Assembly (NCBI GenBank): GCA_027310735.1
Contig: DAIDAH010000051.1
Coordinates: 1-13,499 of the forward strand
Source: Methylotenera sp.
GTDB lineage: Bacteria > Pseudomonadota > Gammaproteobacteria > Burkholderiales > Methylophilaceae
Length of the DNA stretch: 13,499 nucleotides
Direction of reading: 5' to 3'
Position numbers and translations under genes: made by a program. Positions 7,073 through 13,499 of this stretch are shown piece by piece (position 1 is the stretch's first letter; the number at the start of each line of letters is the position of its first letter). A model generated the notes under the pieces. That model was given only the letters and a program-made list of their open reading frames with translations. It had not been told where the DNA came from and searched no databases.

Positions 7073-9052
7073 TTAAAACCTATAAATAGCTTTAAGACGG
7101 ATCTGGCGACCATCCTGCCGAATTGTGTTTTGCCAGTTAGAATCCGATGTTGGCTGGCTATATTGTTTGTCGAATAGATTGTAAATACCCAATGATAGTT
7201 CTGTGCCCTTGATCCATTTATTGGCCGTTAAATTCAAATTGGATAACACATACCCGCCTGAATATGTCCCATTTATAATGGTTTCGCGCTTGCTGTAAGA
7301 TTGAAGCTCATAACCCAAGCTTAAGCCCGTTACTGGCAGTGGGCTTGAGAAGTTAAGTTTACCCATTAGGTGTGGGGAGTTATGTAACGTAACGCCACCA
7401 GAGTATTGGGCTGTTTGGTAATTTAGGCTCCCACGCAAGCGGCCACCTCCACTCCATGTTTTATCTATGCCAACCTCAATACCATGTGCGTTAACATCAT
7501 TATCATTTTTAAACTGTAAAAGGCCACTTACGGAGTCGGTTGTTTGTACGATTGGTCTTTGCATGTTCCATTGATAGATTGAGCCATGTAAACGCAAGCT
7601 AGGGGAAACACGCTTATCCACTACTAACTCCAAGGTGTCGATCGTTTCATTGATTAGATTAGGATTAGCTGTCTGATATTGGTCAGCATAATCACGTTCA
7701 TAGGCATTGGGTGCACGATAAGCGCGCCCGTACATCGTTTTAATTGTAGTTTCTGATGTTGGTTGCCATATCACACCTAAGCGCGGGCTTAACGTTTGCT
7801 TGGTGAAACTGTTACGATCGATACGTAACCCTACTGTTAAGCTCAGATGCTCACTTAGTGCCCATTCATCTTGCCCATACAGCCCCTGACGCCAGCCTGA
7901 GCCAGTAATATTTGCATTCTTTAAGGGGTCTGTCAGATGATTAAAATCTGTAAGTGTTTGGTCGCGGCGGCCATTATCTTGATATTCCAGCCCCAGCATT
8001 AGCTTATGATGTCGCAATGCTGTAGATAACAGGCGTAATTCACTTCCCCACCAGTCGCTGGATCCCGTGTATTTAAAGTGCTCTCCACTGGAGTGACCTT
8101 CACCTGTGTAGCGTTCCCGCCCAGAAAATAACCGACCAGATAACTGCAAAGTATCATCTGAAAATTTATCTTGATACTGCAATTGCGTAAGCATGGATTT
8201 ATCTTGCTGATACTGGCCTGGAACTAGCGGATCATTTAAGAAATCCGCTGTTGGGTCATCCTTACGTCGATTACCATAGCTAAAGTCAAACGACCAAGGC
8301 CCTCTAGCCAATTGAGCAAAATATTCTTTATCACGCTCTCCATCCATATCATTGGCGATACCAGAAATGCCAGATTTGCCATAGTCAAAAAACAGGTTAT
8401 CACCTTTTGATTTATAGCCACTGGCAGAAAGCAATATATCTAAGCCGTTATCTAGCTTTTTACCCCAAGTAGCGCGCCCTTCTTTTGCCGCTTGTGGGCT
8501 TTGGTAGGCTGCCGCTAATTCAGCACCATCTACACTGGCACCACTACGAGTGACTATATTGATGACGCCAAATAACGCATTCTGTCCATAGACAGCGCTG
8601 CCTGGTCCAGGAATAAACTCAATACACTCGACTAAATCCAAGTCAATTTGAAACTCCCTGCCGATGAGGGCTTGGTCATAAACCGTATCATTGACTCGAT
8701 TGCCATTAATAGTAAGCAGTACGCGAGAGTTGTAGTCTCCAGGCACCCCTAAACCTCTAGTGCCTATGTAGCTGTATTGGCGGTCATAGGTAGAGTACAT
8801 GCCTGGCAAGCTATTTAAGGCTTCACTTAGCGTACGCCAACCGAAGGCTTTTATTTCATTACGGCTAATGACGCTGACGGCGGCGGCAACCTTACCTTGC
8901 TTTTGCTCATATTTGGATGCACCAGTGATGCTGACTTCTAGTAAGTCTTCAAGTGTAAAGTCTGAAAAATCAGTCGCATTTGCTGTCGATGGCGCACAAG
9001 CGAATAGGCTAAAAAAGAACCAATACGGACGATGAGTAGCGATTGTTTTCAT
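7073..9052 (-). CDS. TonB-dependent outer-membrane receptor
   Basis: 659 residues with a signal peptide (cleavage after about residue 26, STANA before TDF). Then comes a plug domain (about 40-155) with the usual FTLEDLLEVSITGASK opening, SVISRNEI, LSEALNSLPGM, TRGLG and VIEF-type strand residues before GPGSAVYGQNALFGVINIVTR. The long beta-barrel runs to a terminal aromatic residue (IYRF), as BAM-assembled barrels require. ATG at 9052 has an AAGGA ribosome site at good spacing. The ligand is not evident: no siderophore or cobalamin genes are near. The opening resembles receptors that sit beside DUF4154 and GGDEF genes, and the seven-base gap to the YfiR-like gene suggests one operon. A signalling role, reporting a ligand or envelope state to the YfiR-like protein, is inferred. 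A separate nutrient-uptake role is equally possible. Confidence 0.9.
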   Translation of the reverse strand: MKTIATHRPYWFFFSLFACAPSTANATDFSDFTLEDLLEVSITGASKYEQKQGKVAAAVSVISRNEIKAFGWRTLSEALNSLPGMYSTYDRQYSYIGTRGLGVPGDYNSRVLLTINGNRVNDTVYDQALIGREFQIDLDLVECIEFIPGPGSAVYGQNALFGVINIVTRSGASVDGAELAAAYQSPQAAKEGRATWGKKLDNGLDILLSASGYKSKGDNLFFDYGKSGISGIANDMDGERDKEYFAQLARGPWSFDFSYGNRRKDDPTADFLNDPLVPGQYQQDKSMLTQLQYQDKFSDDTLQLSGRLFSGRERYTGEGHSSGEHFKYTGSSDWWGSELRLLSTALRHHKLMLGLEYQDNGRRDQTLTDFNHLTDPLKNANITGSGWRQGLYGQDEWALSEHLSLTVGLRIDRNSFTKQTLSPRLGVIWQPTSETTIKTMYGRAYRAPNAYERDYADQYQTANPNLINETIDTLELVVDKRVSPSLRLHGSIYQWNMQRPIVQTTDSVSGLLQFKNDNDVNAHGIEVGIDKTWSGGGRLRGSLNYQTAQYSGGVTLHNSPHLMGKLNFSSPLPVTGLSLGYELQSYSKRETIINGTYSGGYVLSNLNLTANKWIKGTELSLGIYNLFDKQYSQPTSDSNWQNTIRQDGRQIRLKAIYRF

Positions 9053-9092
9053 TACGCATCCTTTTTTTCTTAACCTCTTAGTTAGCGTATCT

Positions 9093-9115
9093 GTTTATTT
9101 ACAGTGCAAATAAAC
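9093..9115. promoter_or_regulatory. AT-rich inverted repeat upstream of the receptor operon
   Basis: GTTTATTT and AAATAAAC form perfect 8-bp arms around ACAGTGC, ending about 40 bases before the receptor start codon in a 143-base gap. The stem is almost all A/T and no T-run follows on the coding strand, so an operator or leader hairpin is more likely than a terminator. The rest of the gap shows no clear promoter that I would defend. Confidence 0.35.
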
Positions 9116-9195
9116 CTTTTAATTAAGCACTTACCATCATTAAATGAAGTACGAGCCTATCAAAGTTAACGGCTATTCATTTAGTAATCACGGTG

Positions 9196-10479
9196 CTAGA
9201 AGTTATATGGAAACTTAACTCCCACAGTGATATCCGGCGCATCTGGCGTAACACCCATACCCACGTTGGCCACCATAGACAGTTTGTCTGACATGGCATA
9301 AGTTACACCAAAGTTAAGTGAACCAGCACTAGAGTCACTCCCAACGACATTCGTCCAACCAGTATTTCCTGATTTAATTCGTGATTGCTGCGCAAAACGA
9401 TGTGCGTACGACATGCTCATACTCATGCGATCATTCAGTGCAAATGCCAAACCTCCGCCTAACTGGTATGAATCACCAAGGTCAACTTCGCCAGCAGTAG
9501 TTGTGCCCTTTATTGAGCTGATATCATCGAACTTTTGAGCAAAGTTATGCGCGTAGCCTATATTCGCAAATAGAATGGCTGGGTCGATTGTTTTCACAAA
9601 AGTGACCCCTGTCGATAGCGTCCATATACCATTTCCGGTAGGAAGTTCTTCTGGCGTGGTTAAATTATTATTGGCTGGATCAGGTTGGATAATCTTGATT
9701 CCAAATGGATCTTTCCCAGTTGGCGCTTTGATTCGTACGTTTAAAACGACATCGGGGCTTGTTGGTGTTTCTGGGAATAATTTATAGTACATACCAGCAC
9801 TTACGTCACCAATGTTTGTTTGATTGACGTCATATTCACCCAGCGCAGAAGCACTGCCGCCAACACCGCCTGATTGAAATGTTGACTTGCGGTAGAGAAA
9901 CGGTGCATTAAAGTCAAATTGCAAACGATCTGTCACGCCATAGCGACCAGTCACGTCAAATTGCCAGATGTCTGACTTCACGCGATCTAGCTTGATATTC
10001 CCTAGGAAAATTGCATCCAGCGCAAGAAAGCCATTCAGTATTAACTCTCTACGATCAGAATGGCTATAACTAACCCCAGTTTCAAGGGTAAAGGTTTGAT
10101 TGAAGAGTGCATTTTGTTCACGATAAACCGCCTCAGCACTATGTGAAGCTGGCGCCTCTTTAACGACAGGCTCTTCACCCTGAGTTGATTGATTTTCTTC
10201 ATTGGTATTGGCGCTGCTATCGGTAGCGACCACTGTTTTATTCACAGCTGGCATGAGTCTGGCTTTACCTTGGCTAGCATTTTCAAGCTGCTGTAATCTT
10301 TGTGCTAAAGCCTTTAATGCTGCACTCTGCGCTTCATATCGTTGATTGAGTTCACCAAGTTGCTGACGAAGTTGATCAACATCCGGTGTGCCTGCGGCAT
10401 CTGCAGCTAAGGCGTTAGATGATAAGCAGGCCGCCACTGCTAGGGTAACGCCGCTTAACTTAAATAAGTTTTTATTCAT
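9196..10479 (-). CDS. Outer-membrane beta-barrel protein with N-terminal coiled coil (FapF-like layout)
   Basis: 427 residues. A signal peptide ends at SSNALA before ADA (about residue 25). Residues about 33-68 are a heptad coiled coil (DQLRQQLGELNQRYEA onward), then comes a polar, low-complexity linker (about 70-130), then about 290 residues of alternating strands ending in a terminal phenylalanine (KFPYNF). The barrel looks like the PF13557 'MetA-pathway phenol degradation' family, often mislabelled in databases. The same order (helical plug, linker, PF13557-type barrel, about 430 residues) is that of FapF, the amyloid export channel of Pseudomonas, but no fapA-E genes are in the window. 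Function is therefore open: porin, exporter or solute channel. ATG at 10479 has AAGGGGGT upstream. VAAC at residues 15-18 could be read as a lipobox, but a barrel argues for ordinary signal cleavage. Confidence 0.75.
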   Translation of the reverse strand: MNKNLFKLSGVTLAVAACLSSNALAADAAGTPDVDQLRQQLGELNQRYEAQSAALKALAQRLQQLENASQGKARLMPAVNKTVVATDSSANTNEENQSTQGEEPVVKEAPASHSAEAVYREQNALFNQTFTLETGVSYSHSDRRELILNGFLALDAIFLGNIKLDRVKSDIWQFDVTGRYGVTDRLQFDFNAPFLYRKSTFQSGGVGGSASALGEYDVNQTNIGDVSAGMYYKLFPETPTSPDVVLNVRIKAPTGKDPFGIKIIQPDPANNNLTTPEELPTGNGIWTLSTGVTFVKTIDPAILFANIGYAHNFAQKFDDISSIKGTTTAGEVDLGDSYQLGGGLAFALNDRMSMSMSYAHRFAQQSRIKSGNTGWTNVVGSDSSAGSLNFGVTYAMSDKLSMVANVGMGVTPDAPDITVGVKFPYNF

Positions 10480-10514
10480 ATCTAATTTACCCCCTTAAAT
10501 TACGTTATTCATTA

Positions 10515-10531
10515 GTCAACAACCGTACCAA
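10515..10531 (-). promoter_or_regulatory. Possible sigma-54 promoter for the beta-barrel gene
   Basis: On the minus strand the 17-mer TTGGTACGGTTGTTGAC follows the sigma-54 pattern YTGGYACGrNNNTTGCW except in its last two bases. The -24 GG is intact but the -12 GC reads GA. The predicted start would fall near 10504, giving a leader of about 25 bases that just contains the ribosome site. No good sigma-70 promoter competes. The -12 mismatch keeps this tentative. Confidence 0.3.
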
Positions 10532-10535
10532 TGTA

Positions 10536-10548
10536 TAACCAATTGATT
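10536..10548 (-). promoter_or_regulatory. Perfect IHF core consensus
   Basis: On the minus strand AATCAATTGGTTA matches WATCAANNNNTTR at every specified base. It lies between two sigma-54-like elements: just upstream of the one for the beta-barrel gene, and about 80-100 bases upstream of the plus-strand one. IHF commonly bends DNA at sigma-54 promoters. The match is short enough to arise by chance in AT-rich DNA. Confidence 0.4.
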
Positions 10549-10620
10549 GTTGATGATTACTCAAGCCAGACAGCTAAGACTTACAAGTAGTTACAACTGG
10601 TTAAGTTAGACTCTATAAGG

Positions 10621-10637
10621 CTGGCACGTGTAGTGCA
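10621..10637 (+). promoter_or_regulatory. Sigma-54-like -24/-12 element pointing right
   Basis: CTGGCACGTGTAGTGCA matches the sigma-54 consensus with the -24 block CTGGCACG complete and the -12 GC in register. Mismatches are T for the purine after CACG and G for the first T of TTGC. A start near 10648 is predicted. No convincing gene lies ahead on this strand: the transcript would run through a hairpin and then antisense to the 3' end of the alcohol dehydrogenase gene. It is either a regulatory RNA promoter or a chance match. Confidence 0.35.
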
Positions 10638-10670
10638 ATTCATTATCATGGGGGGCTAATCTGGTAAATT

Positions 10671-10691
10671 ATGGTTATCATATATAACCAT
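10671..10691. repeat. 8-bp inverted repeat between the dehydrogenase and beta-barrel genes
   Basis: ATGGTTAT and ATAACCAT are perfect arms around CATAT, about 70 bases after the dehydrogenase stop. It could be a weak terminator or processing hairpin for the dehydrogenase mRNA, or an operator for the beta-barrel gene about 190 bases downstream on the minus strand. No T-run follows on either strand, so I do not call it a terminator. Confidence 0.35.
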
Positions 10692-10758
10692 TTATGAGTT
10701 TAACTGTTCTTGCAGCTTTATCTGTAAGCCTGTTAACACACGATGTGTATGCAAAATA

Positions 10759-11751
10759 TCAAGTCATAAATGGTACCAAAACAGCCGCACCGTTAAACCT
10801 GCCGGCACGCAAATCAGCAAGTGCTTCATTCGCACGACTAAGTGGGTATGCGATGCTGTGTGTTTTTATGGGAACCTTTGGAGCCAATGACATAAAGGCC
10901 AAACCATCAGCACGCGTAAGGTTGGCAACGCTGCGTAATACGCGTTCACCCCAGAGTAATGAGTAATTCATACTTGGAATGTCAGACATGTGAATGCCTG
11001 CACAAACAACAGTAGAGCCCTTGCCTGTGGCTTGTAGCGCCGCTGGAATCAAACTGCCAACAGGTGCAAATATTAAGGCTGCATCAAGCAAATGTGGTGG
11101 TTTGGATAGTGATGATCCAGCCCAAACCACCCCTAACTCACGAGCAAAGTCTTGCGCTGAAGTATCGTTTTCCTTGGTAAATGCATAAACATCACTTCCC
11201 TCATTAATCGCCACTTGAGTGGCAATATGCGCAGCAGCCCCGAAACCATATATGCCTAGCTTTTGTCCATCTTCCGATAAACGTAATGCCCGATAACCAA
11301 TCATGCCTGCACATAATAACGGGGCCGCATTGATGTCAGAATAGTAATCATCTATTAAAAAGCAGTAGCGCTGGTCAGCTACAGTCAACTCTGCATAACC
11401 ACCATCAATTTGATATCCAGTGAAGCGTGCGTTGTCGCATAGGTTTTCACGATCAGTCTGACAGTAATAACAATCACCACAAGTCCAGCCAAGCCAAGGT
11501 ACACCAACTCGATCTCCTATATTAAACAGATCAACATTTTTACCCTTTGCAATGACCTCACCGACAATTTCGTGTCCAAGAATCAGTGCGCGCTTAGCCT
11601 TCGGTAAGTCGCCATCAATAATATGTAAATCGGTACGGCAGACACCGCAAGCAAGCACACGTAACAATACTTGGTCAGAGTTTGGTATTGGGTCAGGAAC
11701 TTGTGTGTATACCAACGGCAACCCAGATTGTGTAAATACCATGGCTTTCAT
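10759..11751 (-). CDS. adhA: Zinc-dependent alcohol dehydrogenase, CAD2-like (AdhA family)
   Basis: 330-residue medium-chain dehydrogenase, cytoplasmic, expected to interconvert an alcohol and an aldehyde with NAD(P)H. Catalytic zinc ligands are visible as Cys38 (CGVCRTDLH), His60 with Glu61 (GHE) and Cys147 (LLCAGMIGYRAL). The structural zinc lobe is Cys91, Cys94, Cys97 and Cys105. The Rossmann loop is GFGAAA (169-174). The LLCAGxIGYRAL and YGFG motifs match the zinc-binding subgroup that includes mycobacterial AdhA, not the classical fermentative ADH. Substrate and cofactor choice cannot be read. ATG at 11751 has an excellent AAGGAG site seven bases upstream. It is divergent from the universal stress protein gene across a repeat-rich 309-base region, so co-regulation is plausible. 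On the minus strand a TTGACA sits at 11814-11819 but with a poor -10 partner. The symbol is a family-level assignment. Confidence 0.88.
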   Translation of the reverse strand: MKAMVFTQSGLPLVYTQVPDPIPNSDQVLLRVLACGVCRTDLHIIDGDLPKAKRALILGHEIVGEVIAKGKNVDLFNIGDRVGVPWLGWTCGDCYYCQTDRENLCDNARFTGYQIDGGYAELTVADQRYCFLIDDYYSDINAAPLLCAGMIGYRALRLSEDGQKLGIYGFGAAAHIATQVAINEGSDVYAFTKENDTSAQDFARELGVVWAGSSLSKPPHLLDAALIFAPVGSLIPAALQATGKGSTVVCAGIHMSDIPSMNYSLLWGERVLRSVANLTRADGLAFMSLAPKVPIKTHSIAYPLSRANEALADLRAGRFNGAAVLVPFMT

Positions 11752-11866
11752 GTAATTTCTCCTTTTTATTTATGAACACGTTGTTGCGGAACACCAGTCA
11801 CACCACATGGCATTGTCAATTAGGGCTGCATACATACACTTACCATCTAAAAATAATTAAGCTTTA

Positions 11867-11904
11867 AATGTTGATATTTGAATGTTGATATTTGAATGTT
11901 GATA
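11867..11904. repeat. 14-bp tandem repeat, 2.7 copies, carrying TTGAT half-sites
   Basis: The unit AATGTTGATATTTG occurs perfectly at 11867-11880 and 11881-11894, then its first ten bases recur at 11895-11904. Each copy places TTGAT (11871, 11885, 11899), the half-site of FNR-family regulators. On the other strand each gives TATCAACATT, close to an IHF core. It may be a regulator array or a simple slippage product. Confidence 0.7.
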
Positions 11905-11913
11905 AATTTATCA
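11900..11913. promoter_or_regulatory. Perfect 14-bp palindrome TGATAAATTTATCA
   Basis: The sequence equals its own reverse complement and begins inside the third copy of the tandem repeat. It resembles an FNR-like site with a spacer of six rather than four between TTGAT and ATCA, so it is not a standard FNR box. A dimeric regulator site is likely but its owner is unknown. Confidence 0.45.
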
Positions 11914-11931
11914 GTGGAATGTGCTGAGTAC

Positions 11932-11972
11932 TTGATGTATGTCAAAAACTGTTATGAGTACAAACTTAAAAT
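11932..11972 (+). promoter_or_regulatory. Candidate FNR/ANR-dependent class II promoter of the stress-protein operon
   Basis: TTGATGTATGTCAA (11932-11945) matches the FNR/ANR box TTGAT-N4-ATCAA at nine of ten specified bases. TAAAAT at 11967-11972 is one base from the -10 consensus. If it is used, the start is near 11979 and the box is centred about -40.5, the class II activator position. The leader to the ATG at 12061 would be about 80 bases. This suggests induction under low oxygen. Confidence 0.5.
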
Positions 11973-12060
11973 TTTTCTAAACCACTGGAGTACATCACCT
12001 TACTCAAGATTGTGTTGCGTTTAAGCAATGGCGAGTAATCACCTTAAAAAGGAAGAATCA

Positions 12061-12486
12061 ATGCACATACTTCTGGTACCTGTTGATGGATCAACGCATT
12101 CAAGAAATGCTTTGAAGTATGCGATCAGCATCGCGAAAGAACACCGTGACACTGAAATTAACATTATCAATGTGCAGCCTGTACTATTGCCGTTAGGAGC
12201 CCTGCCGCTGCCCGATACAGAGGCGATTGAAAAATCTCAATTCGAGCAAGCCAAAAAAGTGATTCGATCAGCATGCTATCTGCTGGATAAAGCCGATATT
12301 AAATATACAAAGCATATCGCGATAGGATTGACATCTACTACTATTGTTAACTATGCCAAGGATCACGGATGCGACAGTATTGTGATGGGCACGCGTGGCA
12401 TGGGGGCGTTTGGTAACTGGGTGTTAGGCTCCACAGCAAATCAAGTCGTTCATCTTGCAGACATGCCAGTGACGCTGGTTAAATAA
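12061..12486 (+). CDS. Universal stress protein (UspA family, single domain)
   Basis: 141 residues, the usual size for one Usp domain, presumably a cytoplasmic dimer. It opens ILLVPVDGS, with Asp9 in the nucleotide-binding position, and carries the ATP-binding signature G-x2-G-x9-G-S as GTRG...GS (Gly110, Gly113, Gly123, Ser124), so it belongs to the ATP-binding branch. The frame is open back to 12028, but ATG at 12061 has AAGGA about eight bases upstream and starts right at the domain, so it is preferred. It lies downstream of a candidate FNR box and 40 bases ahead of the esterase-like gene, most likely in one transcript. Usp genes next to dehydrogenases are common in oxygen-limitation regulons. 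The exact role is not readable. Confidence 0.93.
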   Translation: MHILLVPVDGSTHSRNALKYAISIAKEHRDTEINIINVQPVLLPLGALPLPDTEAIEKSQFEQAKKVIRSACYLLDKADIKYTKHIAIGLTSTTIVNYAKDHGCDSIVMGTRGMGAFGNWVLGSTANQVVHLADMPVTLVK

Positions 12487-12526
12487 TATCCAGCTAGGAG
12501 ATTTCAAAGCAATAAAGGAGATTGAA

Positions 12527-13499
12527 ATGATCCCTCTTAGTACAAACATAATATCCTCGGCAATTCGACGAAATGCTTCCCTGATTTTAGGTCAAACTGA
12601 GGATTACAATGCGCTTGCTAATTTGGTCGATGATGTTGATATCGTGCTACTAGGTGAAGCATCGCATGGCACCAGTGAGTTCTATCATGAGCGAGCCACC
12701 ATCACAAAACTACTGATTACGCAATATGGCTTTAATGCCATCGCCATAGAGGGTGACTGGCCTGATGCTTATCGAGTCAATCAATATGTGAAAGGCCAGT
12801 TAAATGACATCACAGCTAAACAATCTTTAGATGGTTTCAGGCGTTTCCCAACATGGATGTGGTGCAATCGTGAGGTATTAAGCTTTGTTGAGTGGTTGCA
12901 TTATCACAATCATCAACTGAGCAGTGAAAAACAGGTTGGATTTTATGGTCTTGACCTTTACAGCATGCACGCTTCCATGGATGCTGTTGTTAAATATTTG
13001 AACAAAATTGATCCAGAAGCCGCGATACGCGCACGGCAAAGATACGCTTGTTTTGATCACTTTGGCATCAATCCTCAAAATTATGCCTATGCTACAAGTT
13101 TTGGTGCTGCAGAGGCTTGTGAACAGGAAGTGATTCAGCAATTACATGACTTACGCAGTAAGTCTAATGAATACCAGCAGAACGATGGAAGATTGGCCGC
13201 TGATGAGTATTTTTTTGCTGAGCAAAATGCCAAGCTGGTTAAAAATGTTGAGAAATATTATCGGCTGATGTTTAACCGTGATGTATCTTCATGGAACTTA
13301 CGTGATCGTCATATGGTAGATACACTTGAAGCATTGGATAAACATTTAACTTCGCAAAATGGTAAAGCCAAGATAGTGGTTTGGGCACACAATTCACATG
13401 TAGGTGATGCTAGGGCAACAGAGATGGGGGCGCGCGGCGAATACAACATAGGCCAACTAGTACGAGAGCATTATGGAAAGTGGGCGGTAAATATAGGAT
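12527..13499 (+). CDS. Erythromycin-esterase-like hydrolase family protein (3' end outside window)
   Basis: The frame runs open for 324 residues and off the right edge; relatives are about 400-450 residues, so roughly a quarter is missing. ATG at 12527 has AAAGGAG six bases upstream. Family signatures are present: LLGEASHGTSEFY (Glu44, His47), AIAIEGDWPDAYRVN (Glu75), and VVWAHNSHVGDAR (His288, His291). These are the acidic and histidine positions that mutagenesis and structures place in the active site of Ere enzymes. True macrolide esterases are only one branch. Chromosomal members beside universal stress genes, some fused to phosphoribosyltransferase, are widespread and of unknown substrate, so resistance should not be assumed. 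The 40-base spacing after the stress-protein gene implies an operon. The spacer repeats a GGAGATT-containing segment twice (12497-12503 and 12517-12523). Confidence 0.88.
   Translation, partial: MIPLSTNIISSAIRRNASLILGQTEDYNALANLVDDVDIVLLGEASHGTSEFYHERATITKLLITQYGFNAIAIEGDWPDAYRVNQYVKGQLNDITAKQSLDGFRRFPTWMWCNREVLSFVEWLHYHNHQLSSEKQVGFYGLDLYSMHASMDAVVKYLNKIDPEAAIRARQRYACFDHFGINPQNYAYATSFGAAEACEQEVIQQLHDLRSKSNEYQQNDGRLAADEYFFAEQNAKLVKNVEKYYRLMFNRDVSSWNLRDRHMVDTLEALDKHLTSQNGKAKIVVWAHNSHVGDARATEMGARGEYNIGQLVREHYGKWAVNIG

Larger units (their letters stand above)
11752..12060. other. Divergent regulatory region between dehydrogenase and stress-protein genes
   Basis: No coding potential is supported in these 309 bases. 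They hold a TTGACA hexamer on the minus strand (11814-11819), a 14-bp tandem repeat (11867-11904), a perfect 14-bp palindrome (11900-11913), an FNR-type box (11932-11945) with a -10-like TAAAAT (11967-11972), and the ribosome site AAGGA (12047-12054 area) of the stress-protein gene. The density of sites suggests shared control of the two flanking transcription units. Confidence 0.6.

Noticed and set aside
9093..9115. Rho-independent terminator after the beta-barrel gene
   Set aside because: The stem is nearly all A/T, no T-run follows on the coding strand, and it lies close to the receptor start instead of close to the previous stop.
10694..10966. Plus-strand frame of 90 codons just after the hairpin and downstream of a sigma-54-like element, with a signal-peptide-like start
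   Set aside because: It has no ribosome site, most of it is exactly antisense to the conserved end of the alcohol dehydrogenase, and its residues show no recognisable family. The hydrophobic start looks accidental.
11867..11904. CRISPR-like or replication iteron array
   Set aside because: Units are 14 bp, directly abutting, with no spacers, and no cas, rep or partition gene is nearby. A regulatory repeat in a divergent promoter region fits better.
12878..13141. Minus-strand frame inside the esterase-like gene
   Set aside because: It is antisense to a well-supported gene and has no ribosome site or family match.
12527..13499. Calling the erythromycin-esterase-like gene a macrolide resistance gene
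   Set aside because: Only family-level active-site motifs are visible. The gene sits in a chromosomal stress context with no mobile element next to it.

Overview
The window looks like the chromosome of a Gram-negative, environmental proteobacterium. It has TonB-dependent and other outer-membrane beta-barrels, cyclic-di-GMP signalling with PAS/HAMP sensors, a CheB-CheR fusion, and candidate sigma-54, IHF and FNR sites. Base composition is moderately AT-rich by eye. A beta- or gammaproteobacterium is my best guess; I cannot place it further from sequence alone. Everything up to about 11.75 kb is coded on the minus strand. Only the last 1.5 kb is on the plus strand.

Left edge (1-593): the first 79 bases look like the terminus of an IS21-family insertion sequence, with two TGGTCA-N7-ACGCGC repeats and a ...CA end. 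It cuts into a small PAS-domain gene whose last codons and stop are supplied by the element. That broken gene is translationally coupled (ATGA overlap) to a large CheB-CheR-PAS fusion (590-3526). The pair was probably one signalling operon, now beheaded.

Centre (3681-9052): three tightly packed genes encode a TonB-dependent outer-membrane receptor, a periplasmic YfiR-like (DUF4154) protein, and an inner-membrane CHASE8-HAMP-PAS-PAS-GGDEF-EAL protein. The order suggests a three-compartment relay from outer-membrane event through a periplasmic YfiR-type regulator to control of c-di-GMP. It resembles the Pseudomonas YfiBNR system, but a TonB-dependent receptor stands where the OmpA-like YfiB would be, and the cyclase carries extra PAS and EAL domains. 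Upstream lies a stand-alone beta-barrel protein (9196-10479). Its layout of signal peptide, coiled coil, linker and barrel recalls FapF-type amyloid secretion channels, without fap genes in view.

Right side (10759-13499): a CAD2-type zinc alcohol dehydrogenase (minus) is divergent from a universal stress protein and an erythromycin-esterase-like gene (plus, running off the edge). The 309-base divergent region holds a 14-bp tandem repeat carrying TTGAT half-sites, a perfect 14-bp palindrome, and a near-consensus FNR/ANR box placed as in a class II promoter. This suggests an oxygen-limitation or stress module. The 10480-10758 gap holds two sigma-54-like elements facing opposite ways and a perfect IHF core.
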